This document shows positions 33,916-42,719 of a stretch of DNA of 64,000 bases, in pieces (position 1 is the stretch's first letter; every line of letters begins with the position of its first letter). The DNA comes from Lactonifactor longoviformis DSM 17459 (GTDB lineage: Bacteria; Bacillota; Clostridia; Lachnospirales; Lachnospiraceae): assembly GCF_900129135.1 (NCBI RefSeq), contig NZ_FQVI01000001.1, positions 367,085 to 431,084 of the forward strand, given 5' to 3'. The position numbers were made by a program, and so were the translations under genes. The notes under the pieces were generated by a model. That model ran no database searches, was not told where the DNA came from, and was given only the letters and a program-made list of their open reading frames with translations.

Positions 33916-34302
33916 ATGACACGCGGAGAAATTTGGAAAGACTTTTTCAAGAGAAACGTTTTGCCCGCCGTTATTGCATTGTTTTTATTCTTCATGTTCA
34001 AGAACATCTTTACAGAGGACGGGTAGACCAATTACTTTTATGTATGGCTGTGCTGCGGTATCCCCTTTGGCATTCGCCGTATGTTCGTATGGCTTGTACC
34101 GCATGGATATGACATAGCTGGAACGGTGGGTATCGTTGCCATTAACTTCATTTTGGACGGCATTATCGGCGGGGGCATTTTAATATGGCGGCTTGTCGTT
34201 GCTACGTGGTATATCCCCCTTACGATATACCGTTTACTTACCGCAGATAAGAGTGCAACCCCTCAAATCAATATAGAGAAAGGATTTAAAAGTTATGAAT
34301 GA
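33916..34302 (+). pseudogene. Membrane protein gene broken by an in-frame amber codon
   Basis: ATG 33916 follows AAAAGGAGTGATACC and gives MTRGEIWKDFFKRNVLPAVIALFLFFMF, then stops at TAG 34024-34026. The same frame continues open to 34302 with three further hydrophobic helices (WLCCGIPFGIRRMFVWL, VAINFILDGIIGGGILIW). A single C-to-T change (CAG to TAG) would explain it. Its position matches a small conserved membrane protein of this ICE family (DUF6050-like, low confidence). Restart at ATG 34081 could yield a shorter protein. Confidence 0.75.
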
Positions 34303-34714
34303 AAGAGAAAGAATTATTCATTTATGGTTTGATATGTGGCTAAAACAACAAGATTTAGGGATTGATAGTATTTTTACAGAAGATGTGATTTACACTGAAA
34401 GTTGGAGTCCTAAGTATGAAAGTCGAAAAACAGTAAAACATTGGTTTGATGAATGGAATACTCGTGGAAAAGTCTTAGTGTGGGATATTAAACAATTTTT
34501 TCATAAGGAAAATCAAACTATTGTAGAATGGTATTTCAAAAACAAAATGAATAATGGTAATATTGAAGAATTTGACGGAATTTCTTTAATAGTATGGACG
34601 GAAAATAACAAAATAATGGAGTTGAAAGAATTTGGTTGTAATCTCAATACCTATAATCCATACGCCCAAAATGATATGCCACAATTCAGAGATGAAAAAA
34701 CAAAGTGGTTTTGA
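34295..34714 (+). CDS. SnoaL/NTF2-like small protein
   Basis: 139 residues with the alpha+beta cone pattern of the NTF2 superfamily: helix FDMWLKQQDLGI, FTEDVIYTESW, RKTVKHWFDEW, strands IVEWYFKNKM and DGISLIVWTE. Often a small-molecule isomerase, hydrolase or binding protein. Strongly AT-rich compared with the relaxase genes, so it is a separate passenger. A terminator follows. Confidence 0.72.
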   Translation: MNERERIIHLWFDMWLKQQDLGIDSIFTEDVIYTESWSPKYESRKTVKHWFDEWNTRGKVLVWDIKQFFHKENQTIVEWYFKNKMNNGNIEEFDGISLIVWTENNKIMELKEFGCNLNTYNPYAQNDMPQFRDEKTKWF

Positions 34715-34721
34715 AGTTTTA

Positions 34722-34771
34722 AAAGCCGGGACGCAGACAGTCGGTAAAGACTATCCGCGCCCCGGCTTTCT
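34722..34771 (+). terminator. Terminator after the SnoaL-like gene
   Basis: AAAGCCGGG and CCCGGCTTT form a 9-bp stem with a 30-base loop followed by CTT. Confidence 0.55.
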
Positions 34772-34791
34772 TATGGGTACAGCGATAAAAT

Positions 34792-34903
34792 GTTACGCAG
34801 TAGAACGCCATTTTTGAGGGAAAAGGTATAAAACCCTTGCCGCGTCATTTTCACACCCGGAAAGCCCTGTAAATCAAGGCTTTTTTTGCCCCTACTGCGT
34901 AAC
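34792..34903. repeat. 112-bp repeat with terminal inverted repeats, copy 1
   Basis: Opens GTTACGCAGTAG and closes CTACTGCGTAAC. Shared internal blocks with copy 2 (54722-54833) include TGAGGGAAAAGGTAT, CCCTTGCC and AAATCAAGGCTTT. The right terminus supplies the last codons and stop of the Cys-rich gene at 34892. Confidence 0.75.
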
Positions 34904-35257
34904 AAGGGCGCGTCGTTTCCTCATGCGCTCCGCTGCCTGTCTGCGGGTAATACGCTTCCGGCAGTCCGGGCAGTATTTGACGCTGTTAGAGGTGGACGCA
35001 AAAGAAGCTCCGCACTCGGTACAACGCTTTTTATCCTCGGTCTTGAAAAGCTCTGCATACAGCAGCTTATCAAAGGGAAGTACGGCGGTCTGAAACCATT
35101 TGCATAGAAGAGAATAGGAAATAAGCTGCGGGCAGACACATTCCTCCCCGTCGTCCAGTAAAATACAGTGTCCGTTATCGCAGTTGCAGCACTCCTTTTT
35201 TACAAGGCTGTTGACTTTCCGGCTTTGGGGCGGCGTAAGCCGCTTTAGCCCGGTCAT
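34892..35257 (-). CDS. Cysteine-rich VLP-domain protein
   Basis: 121 residues. Two cysteine clusters: CCNCDNGHC with later CVCP, and a C-terminal zinc-ribbon-like CTECG...CPDC followed by an arginine-rich tail. AVLPFDKLLYAEL is the VLP-type core. Conserved in Tn1549-like elements, function unknown; nucleic-acid binding is plausible. The final residues LVTQ and the stop come from the terminal repeat of the 112-bp element. It overlaps the next upstream gene by 4 bp. Confidence 0.8.
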   Translation of the reverse strand: MTGLKRLTPPQSRKVNSLVKKECCNCDNGHCILLDDGEECVCPQLISYSLLCKWFQTAVLPFDKLLYAELFKTEDKKRCTECGASFASTSNSVKYCPDCRKRITRRQAAERMRKRRALVTQ

Positions 35258-35460
35258 ACCTCATCAGCGGCGAAAATGGCAAGCTCCGTATACTCATTTT
35301 CTGTCAGAGGTGCAATTTTCGCAAGGGTGCGCTTCGCCAGTTCCCGCATATCCTCGTCCATAAACGGCAGCGCAGCGTTGATGTTCTCCATAAGCCCGCG
35401 CTTACCGCCCTCATTGTAAATGCTCAACAGGTTTGTTTCTTCAACGGTCAGTCTAATCAT
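35254..35460 (-). CDS. Small conserved ICE protein
   Basis: 68 residues from ATG 35460; an ATG two codons earlier lies only two bases behind GGAGG, too close. Helical and acidic (TVEETNLLSIYNEGGKRGLMENINAAL). It is squeezed between the anti-restriction polyprotein (3 bp gap) and the Cys-rich gene (4 bp overlap). Unknown function. Confidence 0.75.
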   Translation of the reverse strand: MIRLTVEETNLLSIYNEGGKRGLMENINAALPFMDEDMRELAKRTLAKIAPLTENEYTELAIFAADEV

Positions 35461-35462
35461 GC

Positions 35463-38400
35463 TCATACCTCCAATTCGTGATTTTTTGATTTTGCCGCTT
35501 TTTTCTGTGCGGTTTTTTCTTTGTCTGCTCTAAGCTGCGCCCGGATAGAGGGCTTCTTTTCCGTTTTTGCTGCCTTGCCGCGTTCCTTGTCAGCCTTGAC
35601 AGCTTCCGCAAGGTCAACAAGGGAAATGGTTTCTCCTGCCTTTACCTTTGCTTCCAGTTCTGCGGTAGTCGGGGTGTTGTTTATCTGCCCGTCAATCATG
35701 TTGTAGTTTTGCTCTGTGGTCTGCTCGGCAGCTTTCAGATAGTTCTCTGGCTGAACGGGAACAGCAAAAGCCCTAGTGCCGTTCCCCATAATCAGATATT
35801 TTCCGTCGTCGGACTGGTGGTGCAATCCATATCCGGCAGCTTCCATTTGCTCGCGGCTCATGGCGGTTACATAGAAAGTCCCTCTCGGTGTTTTGATTGT
35901 TTCGCCCGTTTCCAAGTCGGCGGGAATGAGGGCATTTTCCTGCTCCTTGAAAAACTCCGGCACTTCCTTATAACCGAAGCTGTCTACATAGTGGGCGGTG
36001 TCCTGCCCGTTCTGATGAAGCACCACCACGTCGGAAACGGAAAGGCTGTGTCCCTTAAAATCTTTCGGGTGGTCGATATTAAAGCGGGTGTAAATATCTT
36101 CAAGGGAAGTCCCCGGCGTAAGCTCTGCGGAATAGACAAGTGTATAGTTTTTCGCGTCTACCCGGTGTCCTGTGGCAGTCAGACGGTCGTAAGGTTCAAA
36201 GCGCAAATCTCTTGTTTCGTCCCCGCCTTTTATCTGATAAATGGAAAAGGTGTCTTTGTCCTGTGGGGCTTCCTGTTCCGGCTGCTCCTGTGCATCTACC
36301 TTTTGCGCCCGGATATGCGCCCGTTGTAACTCGGTAGGCTTTTCCCCCGTAAGGGGTACAATCGCCTTGACATAATCAGCCGCATAATAGGCGTTACTGG
36401 TAAGCTGCCGCTGCCATGCCCCTGCTTTGGGCGACCAACGGAAGCCATTACTTTTTAGGGCTTCCCGCGTGGCTTCGTCCGGCTTATCCTCAAAGAAGAT
36501 TTGCAGTCGGTTCGCTTCGGTGTTTGCTTCCACCTTGCCGCCGTCAAATTTCCAACCCACAAAACCGATTTCTTTTTGCTGTGAAAGAGATTTGATACGG
36601 TCTTTCACGCGCCGGATTTCTGCACTGTTGTTGGATAACGCCCAAGTCGCAAATGGCTTGTCCTCCAAATGCCAACTGCTCGCCATGTCTGCTTTCAGTT
36701 TTTCCAGTTCCTCCGGCGGTAAATGCGGGCAGCCGTCAAGGGTCTTATGCTTACGGTAATAGGCGTTTACGGCTTTCATGGTTTCCTGTGATTTTTCAAG
36801 GCTTTCCAGTTTCTTTTCTAACTTCTGTACTGCCTGCGGGTCGTCTGCGCTGATACCGCCCATGCCGGTACTGCGGATTTTATCAAGAAGCCCTTGTATG
36901 TCCTGCCATTCCCGGTAATTGCTGTCGCGGGCTGCGTTCTGCTTTTCTTTCTTCCTTGTGGGGAAGTTAGAGCCGCCCGCAATCAGGATAGAGGGAACAC
37001 GCGCGTCAATCTCATAGCCTTTATTCATGTTCGCCGCCAGTTTCCGGGCATAGGTGTCAAGCAGGCTGTCGATTTTCTCATGGTACATCGGGTCTACCCG
37101 CTGTTTTTGCCTTTCTGCGATTTGTACGGCTTCATCTACATAATGCCTGTATTCAGCCGTCGCGCTGCCTTGCTTATAATCGGAAAAGCTGTTCATATCC
37201 TTTGCACGTTTGGCGGCAGCTTCATTGATAGGATAATAAGGGGCGGCGGGTGCAGCCTGTTCCGGCTGTGTTTCTTTTTCCTGTACCGGGGCTGTTTCTT
37301 CGGGAAGCTCCGGCGTGGCGGCTTCTGCTTCGGGCTGTTTGGTAGCTTCCTGTGCGGGCTGCGCCTGTTCGGTGGTCTGTTCCTTATCCTGTGCCTTTTG
37401 GATTGCTGCAAAATGTCCGTCTATGGTATCAATCAGATTTGCGGCGGTGCTGCGGATTGTTTCAAGAGAGCCTTTCAGTTCTGCAAGTTCTTTTCCGCTG
37501 CTCCACCCGGCGATATATCCAAAAGAATAGTCCGACGTATCAAGCCCGTAATGTTGGCAGACAGCATAGGCGACGCTTTCCGCCTGTACCTCGCGGGTAC
37601 GGCGGTCGGGGCGTTCCGGCATAGCAAGGGCAGTATCATGCAGCGTGGCGTGGGCGATTTCATGGATTGCGGTCTTGATATTCTGCAATTCGTCCATGCC
37701 CTCGTTGATGATGATACGCTTTTCCTCATAATTGCAGCGTCCTTTTACGCCGCCGCTTAGTGCTTCAAATCCCATAGCAAAGGGAGAAGTCTTTTCAAGG
37801 GCAGCGAAAAAATCCTTGTATTGTTCCACGTTGCCCGTCAGCTCATAGGTAAGGGCAGGAAGCTCCTTTCCCTCGGTCTGTGAAATATCAAAGACAGATA
37901 CCACACGAAAGGCGGGTATCTTGATTTCCTTTTCCTCGGTAACAGGTTTCCCGTCCTTATCGAAAACAGGCTTTTGGGTGTCCGGGTCGATTTTTTCCAC
38001 CTGTTTCTTAACGGTAAACGGGGACGGCGCAAGTATCTTGATAGCTTTTTCTCCCGGCTTTACATGGCGGTCAAATTCCTTTTCCCATTGTTTATAGCCT
38101 TTCACAAGATTGCCGCCCTGCATGGCGATAAGGATTGTATTGTTAAGGCTGTAATCATGGAATTTTGACATAGTACGCAGATAGTCGGCGTAACGGTCGC
38201 TTTCATACAGTCCTAAAATCCCCTGTTCCAGTCGGTCGGTAATCTCTTTCATCTTGTCAGCGGGCTTTTCAGAAGATAGGATAATCGGGAGAACCGGGGG
38301 CTGCTCTGTGGCGGTGGTCGGTATAGCTGCGGAAGCGTCAAGGTCTGCCTGTTCCTTTTCCTGTACTGGCGGCTGCGGCGTTACCCGGTATTCCTCCGGC

Positions 38401-39476
38401 ACGTCGCGCCCGTCATACCATTCTGTAAAGGTATTACGGTTATTGTAGATATAGCCCTGCTCGGTAAATCTGCCCCCGTCATTGATAGCAGCGTCCCGCC
38501 CGTATTCCTCATACATGAAATATTTTTTTGCTTCTTCGGGCAGCTCCAACTCGTCCAGTTCTTCAATCAGATAATGCCCGTAATCTTCCTCACTCTGTAC
38601 GGACGGATAAAGCCAGTAACAATCAAGGTTTTGTGCAAGGTTGATAATGTCCTGCAAGTCCCTTGTATGGTCGCCGTATGCCATAGCTGCAACAAATTTT
38701 TCCCTGTCGTCGTCAAACTGCATTTTCAAAAGTTCGCTCAAATAGTTCAGCTCGTCAAGGCTTTCAAGCTCGGTCAATTTTCCTGCCAGTCCCGCAATAG
38801 AGGACTGGTATTCTGTGATATGCAGCTCCCCGTAGTTTTTGCCGTCTATGCCGATACGGTCAAAGACTTCTTTCAAATGCTCGGCAGTCGTGGGGAATGA
38901 TACCCATTCGCCCGCAGGTCTGCCCTCGGTGTACTTTCCAAGATTAGAAAGATACCCGCTTAAAATCGGTTGTTCCATGTGTTCGCTCCTTTCTTTCTCA
39001 ATCATGCGGTGCATAAGCTCGTAGTCCTCCATGCTCATGCTCCCGTCAAATAGATAGGGGTCGGGTTCTTCGCCGTCCCGGTAGGCTTTTTCAGAGAAAG
39101 GCAGCCCCGCAGCGTGGGCGGCGGCTCTTGCTTCCTCGATAAGCTCCGGCGGCAGCCTGTCGTCGTGGGCTTCGATAAATTCCCCGATATTGCTATATCC
39201 GTTTTCGTAGTGGCGGCGCACCCCGGCGGTCAGCTCGTCAAGGTTCCTATCCTCGCCAAGATAGCCGGAGTAATAGCCGTTTACCACAACGGCGGCAGGG
39301 TCAGCCTGTTTGATTTCTTCCATGCGGCTTCTGTCCTCCGGGTAGAGAATATCGCTCATTTCAAGGTGGAAATATTCTGCGTTCCAAGAGCGTCCCGTTT
39401 TCCAAAACGCCACCCAAGCGATACCGTCCCTTAATTCTTCTTGATAGTCCTTTACGGTGTCCCGTAAACTTGCCAT
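35463..39476 (-). CDS. Large anti-restriction polyprotein (ArdA-like, ArdC-like with zincin, YodL, DUF4316)
   Basis: 1337 residues from ATG 39476 after AAAGGAGGTTACAC. Visible parts in order: an unnamed N-terminal domain; an ArdA-like segment at about 160-370 (LSGYLSNLGKYTEGRPAGEWVSF); an ArdC-like ssDNA-binding domain at about 410-490; a metallopeptidase motif IHEIAHATLHD near 605; a linker rich in Gln, Glu, Pro and Ala; a long helical region; GFRWSPKAGAWQRQL near 1040; a YodL domain near 1110-1200; and a DUF4316 tail. ArdA mimics DNA to block type I restriction, and ArdC protects incoming single strands (family knowledge). It is the first gene behind oriT-like copy 2, where early expression in a recipient would be useful. 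Confidence 0.8.
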   Translation of the reverse strand: MASLRDTVKDYQEELRDGIAWVAFWKTGRSWNAEYFHLEMSDILYPEDRSRMEEIKQADPAAVVVNGYYSGYLGEDRNLDELTAGVRRHYENGYSNIGEFIEAHDDRLPPELIEEARAAAHAAGLPFSEKAYRDGEEPDPYLFDGSMSMEDYELMHRMIEKERSEHMEQPILSGYLSNLGKYTEGRPAGEWVSFPTTAEHLKEVFDRIGIDGKNYGELHITEYQSSIAGLAGKLTELESLDELNYLSELLKMQFDDDREKFVAAMAYGDHTRDLQDIINLAQNLDCYWLYPSVQSEEDYGHYLIEELDELELPEEAKKYFMYEEYGRDAAINDGGRFTEQGYIYNNRNTFTEWYDGRDVPEEYRVTPQPPVQEKEQADLDASAAIPTTATEQPPVLPIILSSEKPADKMKEITDRLEQGILGLYESDRYADYLRTMSKFHDYSLNNTILIAMQGGNLVKGYKQWEKEFDRHVKPGEKAIKILAPSPFTVKKQVEKIDPDTQKPVFDKDGKPVTEEKEIKIPAFRVVSVFDISQTEGKELPALTYELTGNVEQYKDFFAALEKTSPFAMGFEALSGGVKGRCNYEEKRIIINEGMDELQNIKTAIHEIAHATLHDTALAMPERPDRRTREVQAESVAYAVCQHYGLDTSDYSFGYIAGWSSGKELAELKGSLETIRSTAANLIDTIDGHFAAIQKAQDKEQTTEQAQPAQEATKQPEAEAATPELPEETAPVQEKETQPEQAAPAAPYYPINEAAAKRAKDMNSFSDYKQGSATAEYRHYVDEAVQIAERQKQRVDPMYHEKIDSLLDTYARKLAANMNKGYEIDARVPSILIAGGSNFPTRKKEKQNAARDSNYREWQDIQGLLDKIRSTGMGGISADDPQAVQKLEKKLESLEKSQETMKAVNAYYRKHKTLDGCPHLPPEELEKLKADMASSWHLEDKPFATWALSNNSAEIRRVKDRIKSLSQQKEIGFVGWKFDGGKVEANTEANRLQIFFEDKPDEATREALKSNGFRWSPKAGAWQRQLTSNAYYAADYVKAIVPLTGEKPTELQRAHIRAQKVDAQEQPEQEAPQDKDTFSIYQIKGGDETRDLRFEPYDRLTATGHRVDAKNYTLVYSAELTPGTSLEDIYTRFNIDHPKDFKGHSLSVSDVVVLHQNGQDTAHYVDSFGYKEVPEFFKEQENALIPADLETGETIKTPRGTFYVTAMSREQMEAAGYGLHHQSDDGKYLIMGNGTRAFAVPVQPENYLKAAEQTTEQNYNMIDGQINNTPTTAELEAKVKAGETISLVDLAEAVKADKERGKAAKTEKKPSIRAQLRADKEKTAQKKAAKSKNHELEV

Positions 39477-39501
39477 GTGTAACCTCCTTTCTTCGGTTTC
39501 A

Positions 39502-39601
39502 GAGGGTTTGGGAAACTTCCCAACAAGCAAAAATCCCCGCCGTTCTCGGTAGAGAAAGCAGGGATTTTACGGAAAAGGGTACTCTTTTCCTATGCTTGCT
39601 A
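39502..39601 (-). other. oriT-like region, copy 2 (inverted)
   Basis: Reads on the minus strand as copy 1: the left block (34 bases ending in CCCTTTTCCGTA) is identical and the right block (TTGCTTGTTGGGAAG...CCCAAACCCTC) has one mismatch. The 37-base middle differs and here forms AAATCCC/GGGATTT. It lies between topB and the anti-restriction gene, 7.6 kb from copy 1. Confidence 0.65.
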
Positions 39602-39606
39602 TTCAG

Positions 39607-41697
39607 TTATTTTTTCTTCGGCAGTTCAATGCGGTAGTTGACATATCTCCCGCCCGTATCAGCCAATACGATAGTTCCGTTGTAGGTTTTGCCTGTCTTT
39701 GGGGAATAGAGCTTTTTCACATTTACCTTGCCGGATTTTAAGAGTGCAGCGGCAATCTTCGGGGTAAAGGTTACTTTTCGTTCTTCAAAGAAACGGTCAT
39801 TTTTCCACATGGTAAAGATACATTCTTTGTTGCTGCAATAGTAGTTTTTCTTTCCCTCATAGACAGGAGAACCGCAGCGGGGGCAGCTTCCCAACGCTTC
39901 CCGTTCCGGCTTGAACATCTGCGCTTTATCATCAGAAAGAAACGGATAGGTCTTTACCAGTTCCCGCGCCATATTCTCGATACCCTCCATAAATGCGGCG
40001 GGGTCTGCCTTGCCTTTTGCAATCTGCGTCAGATTGTTTTCCCATTCTGCGGTAAGCTGCGGGCTTGTCAAGGTGTCCGGCAGGACGCACACAAGGTTGA
40101 TACCGTCTTTTGTGGGAAGTAGCTGCTTGCCTTTTCGTTCCACAAAGCCGCCCTTTACCAGTTTTTCAATGACAGCGGCGCGGGTGGCGGGAGTTCCAAG
40201 CCCTTTGCGTTCTGCGTCCGGGTCGGTGTCCTCACTTCCGGCGCGTTCCATAGCAGAAAGGAGCGACGCTTCGTTGTGGGGCTTTGGCGGTGTTGTGTCA
40301 TGCTCCGTTACCGTTGCAGCCGGATTGTCAAAGGTTTGTCCCTCGGTAAACGGCGGCAGGGTCTTTTCTGTGTCGCTGTCTGCGTCGTCCGTTTCGGGCT
40401 TGTTCTTTAAGGCTGCCCTGTATCTTCGGTCAATCTCTTTCCACCCGTCGGACAGCACCGTTTTTCCCCTTGCGGTAAAGGACTGTCCGGCACATTCAAA
40501 GACTGCCGTAACCGCTTCAAAGGTATGCGGTGCAGCGGTCGCCATAAGTAGACGCGCCCCGGAAAGGGTAAGGATATTCCTTTCGCTTTCCGGCAGCGCG
40601 GCAAGGTCGGTCTTTGCAAGCTCCATAGTTGGGATAATGGCATGGTGGTCTGATACCTTTTTACTGTTCAGCACCTTTCCAAGTTCCGGCGTGAAGTCTT
40701 TTCCCGCCATAAAGGAAAACTTCCCACAAAGCAGCTTGATAATGCCCGCCGCTGTGTCGCCCATGTCGTCGGTCAGAAATGCGCTGTCTGTTCTCGGATA
40801 AGTAAGCAAACGCTTTTCATACAAGGCTTGTGCAAGGTCAAGGGTCTGTTTTGCCGTATATCCGAACAGGCGGTTTGCTTCCCTCTGTAAAGAAGTAAGG
40901 TCAAAGAGCTTCGGCGGAGCTGCGGTCTTTTTCTCTTTCACAAGGGAAGTACATACTGCCCGCGACGCTTCGCAAGTCGTTTTTAATGCGTCGGCTTCTG
41001 CCTTATTTGAAATTCGTTCACTTGCAGCTTCCGCGCCGGATAATGCAAGGCGTACATGGTAGTATTTTTCTTTCTTGAAAGTGGTAATCGCTGCGTCCCG
41101 GTCAACAAGCATTTTTAAGGTCGGGGTCTGTACGCGCCCCACGTTCAAGGTATGATTGTAAAGGACAGAAAAAAGGCGGGTGGCATTGATACCGATTAGC
41201 CAGTCTGCTTTTGCCCTGCATAATGCGGAAGCAAAGAGAGGGTCATAATCCCTGCCGTTCTTCAGACAGGAAAAGCCCTCTTTGATTGCGCTGTCCTCCA
41301 TAGAAGAAATCCAAAGGCGGCGCATAGGTTTCTTGCAGCCTGCCATTTCATAGACAAAACGGAAAATGAGTTCTCCCTCGCGCCCTGCGTCGCAGGCATT
41401 GACGACTTCGGAAACGTCTGCCCGGTGCATAAGCTCCTTTAAGGTTTTGAATTGCTTTTCCTTGTCAGCGGAAACGGTGTATTTCCATTCCTGCGGCAAA
41501 ATCGGTAAGCTGTCATAGCTCCACTTTTTATACTGCTCCCCGTAAGCGGCAGCTTCCGCAAGCCCTACCAAATGTCCCACACACCAAGAAACGATATAGC
41601 CGCTTCCTGTGAGAAATCCGTCTTTCTTTTCCTTTGCCCCAAGTACGGCAGCGATTGTCTGCGCCACACTGGGCTTTTCTGCGATAACTAAAATCAA
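39607..41697 (-). CDS. topB: DNA topoisomerase III
   Basis: 696 residues from TTG 41697, eight bases after AAAGGAGG, giving LILVIAEKPSVAQ, the family start. Toprim acidic motif ACDAGREGELIFR, catalytic tyrosine in LLTYPRTDSAFL, and a C-terminal zinc ribbon (CPRCG, YYCSNKEC). Type IA enzymes of this branch are standard in Tn1549-like elements and probably resolve strands during transfer or replication of the circular form. Confidence 0.95.
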   Translation of the reverse strand: MILVIAEKPSVAQTIAAVLGAKEKKDGFLTGSGYIVSWCVGHLVGLAEAAAYGEQYKKWSYDSLPILPQEWKYTVSADKEKQFKTLKELMHRADVSEVVNACDAGREGELIFRFVYEMAGCKKPMRRLWISSMEDSAIKEGFSCLKNGRDYDPLFASALCRAKADWLIGINATRLFSVLYNHTLNVGRVQTPTLKMLVDRDAAITTFKKEKYYHVRLALSGAEAASERISNKAEADALKTTCEASRAVCTSLVKEKKTAAPPKLFDLTSLQREANRLFGYTAKQTLDLAQALYEKRLLTYPRTDSAFLTDDMGDTAAGIIKLLCGKFSFMAGKDFTPELGKVLNSKKVSDHHAIIPTMELAKTDLAALPESERNILTLSGARLLMATAAPHTFEAVTAVFECAGQSFTARGKTVLSDGWKEIDRRYRAALKNKPETDDADSDTEKTLPPFTEGQTFDNPAATVTEHDTTPPKPHNEASLLSAMERAGSEDTDPDAERKGLGTPATRAAVIEKLVKGGFVERKGKQLLPTKDGINLVCVLPDTLTSPQLTAEWENNLTQIAKGKADPAAFMEGIENMARELVKTYPFLSDDKAQMFKPEREALGSCPRCGSPVYEGKKNYYCSNKECIFTMWKNDRFFEERKVTFTPKIAAALLKSGKVNVKKLYSPKTGKTYNGTIVLADTGGRYVNYRIELPKKK

Positions 41698-41722
41698 ATA
41701 AAAATCCTCCTTTCGGGTAAAA

Positions 41723-41752
41723 GAAAAGAGCAACCGATTTTTCGATTGCTCC
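41723..41752 (-). terminator. Terminator after the VanZ-like gene
   Basis: On the minus strand GAGCAATCG and CGGTTGCTC pair around AAAAAT and are followed by TTTTCTTTT. It isolates the VanZ-like gene from topB. Confidence 0.75.
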
Positions 41753-41814
41753 TACAAGTGATTGTATAAAATTGTGCGATATGAAATAGTAAAATGATTT
41801 GACAAAACTAAAAT

Positions 41815-42438
41815 TTATCCAATATTGAGTAAACTATGGATTACCCAAGGTTGAACTGTAACCATGATTATAAATGTGTAAATTGCAAACAAAGGCACTT
41901 CGACCATATCATTGACATTCTCAGATTGAAATTGTTTTCTTAAATTATTAGGCAAGACTTTTGATAGCAAATAATAAACCAAATATCCTAAACAGACTCC
42001 AACTGTATTTGTAATAAGGTCATTTATATCTGTTGAACCCCAACCAAACATCTGAACAATTTCAACAGATAAAGAGAACAGAAAACCAGTTAATACAACA
42101 GTCTTTATGTGATGATATTTCTTATACAGCAACGGCAGAAAAAATCCAAAAGGAACAAATAAAACAACATTCAGTATGGTATCTATTGGTCCACTTATCA
42201 TACCGAGAAACGGAATCAGAGAAATCCTCGGACGAAATGATATTGTGCTTGTATAACCAATACCTGTTACGGTCAAAATCCCGAAAAGATAATAATAGAA
42301 TAAAAATACAGCAGTAATATGGAGAAGGCTTTGCTTTCTTCCTGATTTTTTAAGGTATAAGAAATACAATATAAAAACTGGAACTATAAACACATATCCA
42401 CTTATTGAGCGAATAAGAATATCAGAAATGGGTAACAT
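41815..42438 (-). CDS. VanZ-like membrane protein
   Basis: 207 residues from ATG 42438 after AAAGGAGATAAAAAT. About five helices with the VanZ signature NVVLFVPFGFFLPL and SVEIVQMFGWGSTDINDLITNTVG. VanZ proteins give low-level resistance to teicoplanin or other lipoglycopeptides in some settings. Much more AT-rich than its neighbours, with its own terminator, so it is an inserted passenger in the conserved gene row. Confidence 0.88.
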   Translation of the reverse strand: MLPISDILIRSISGYVFIVPVFILYFLYLKKSGRKQSLLHITAVFLFYYYLFGILTVTGIGYTSTISFRPRISLIPFLGMISGPIDTILNVVLFVPFGFFLPLLYKKYHHIKTVVLTGFLFSLSVEIVQMFGWGSTDINDLITNTVGVCLGYLVYYLLSKVLPNNLRKQFQSENVNDMVEVPLFAIYTFIIMVTVQPWVIHSLLNIG

Positions 42439-42536
42439 ATTTTTATCTCCTTTGCTTACTCTAAAAATTTGTTTAACTCTATCATTTCCTATGGTTGGAA
42501 CAATTATATCATATTCCATATCGAAAGTACATCTTT

Positions 42537-42719
42537 TTATCGTTCCGGCTGTCGTTTTGCTTCAATCTTTCTAATGCAATACCCAACACAAGGGGACTGT
42601 CCCTTGTAAGGGCAGGAAGCGCAAGCCGGGGGATAAGGAACAGGCGGCGCATTATCACGCCGCCCGTTCGGTTTCTGTATCATCATCTTTTCAAAGGGAT
42701 TGTCGGTAAACAGGGTCAT
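42537..42719 (-). CDS. Small cysteine-containing protein of the transfer operon
   Basis: 60 residues. CASCPYKGQSPCVGYCIRK has four cysteines in a metal-binding-like spacing. Overlaps the DUF4366 gene by 4 bp, so it is part of the transfer operon. Function unknown. Confidence 0.65.
   Translation of the reverse strand: MTLFTDNPFEKMMIQKPNGRRDNAPPVPYPPACASCPYKGQSPCVGYCIRKIEAKRQPER

Noticed and set aside
33916..34302. Amber codon read as pyrrolysine
   Set aside because: No Pyl genes are visible, the MttB-type gene here has no amber codon, and a simple CAG-to-TAG mutation is sufficient.
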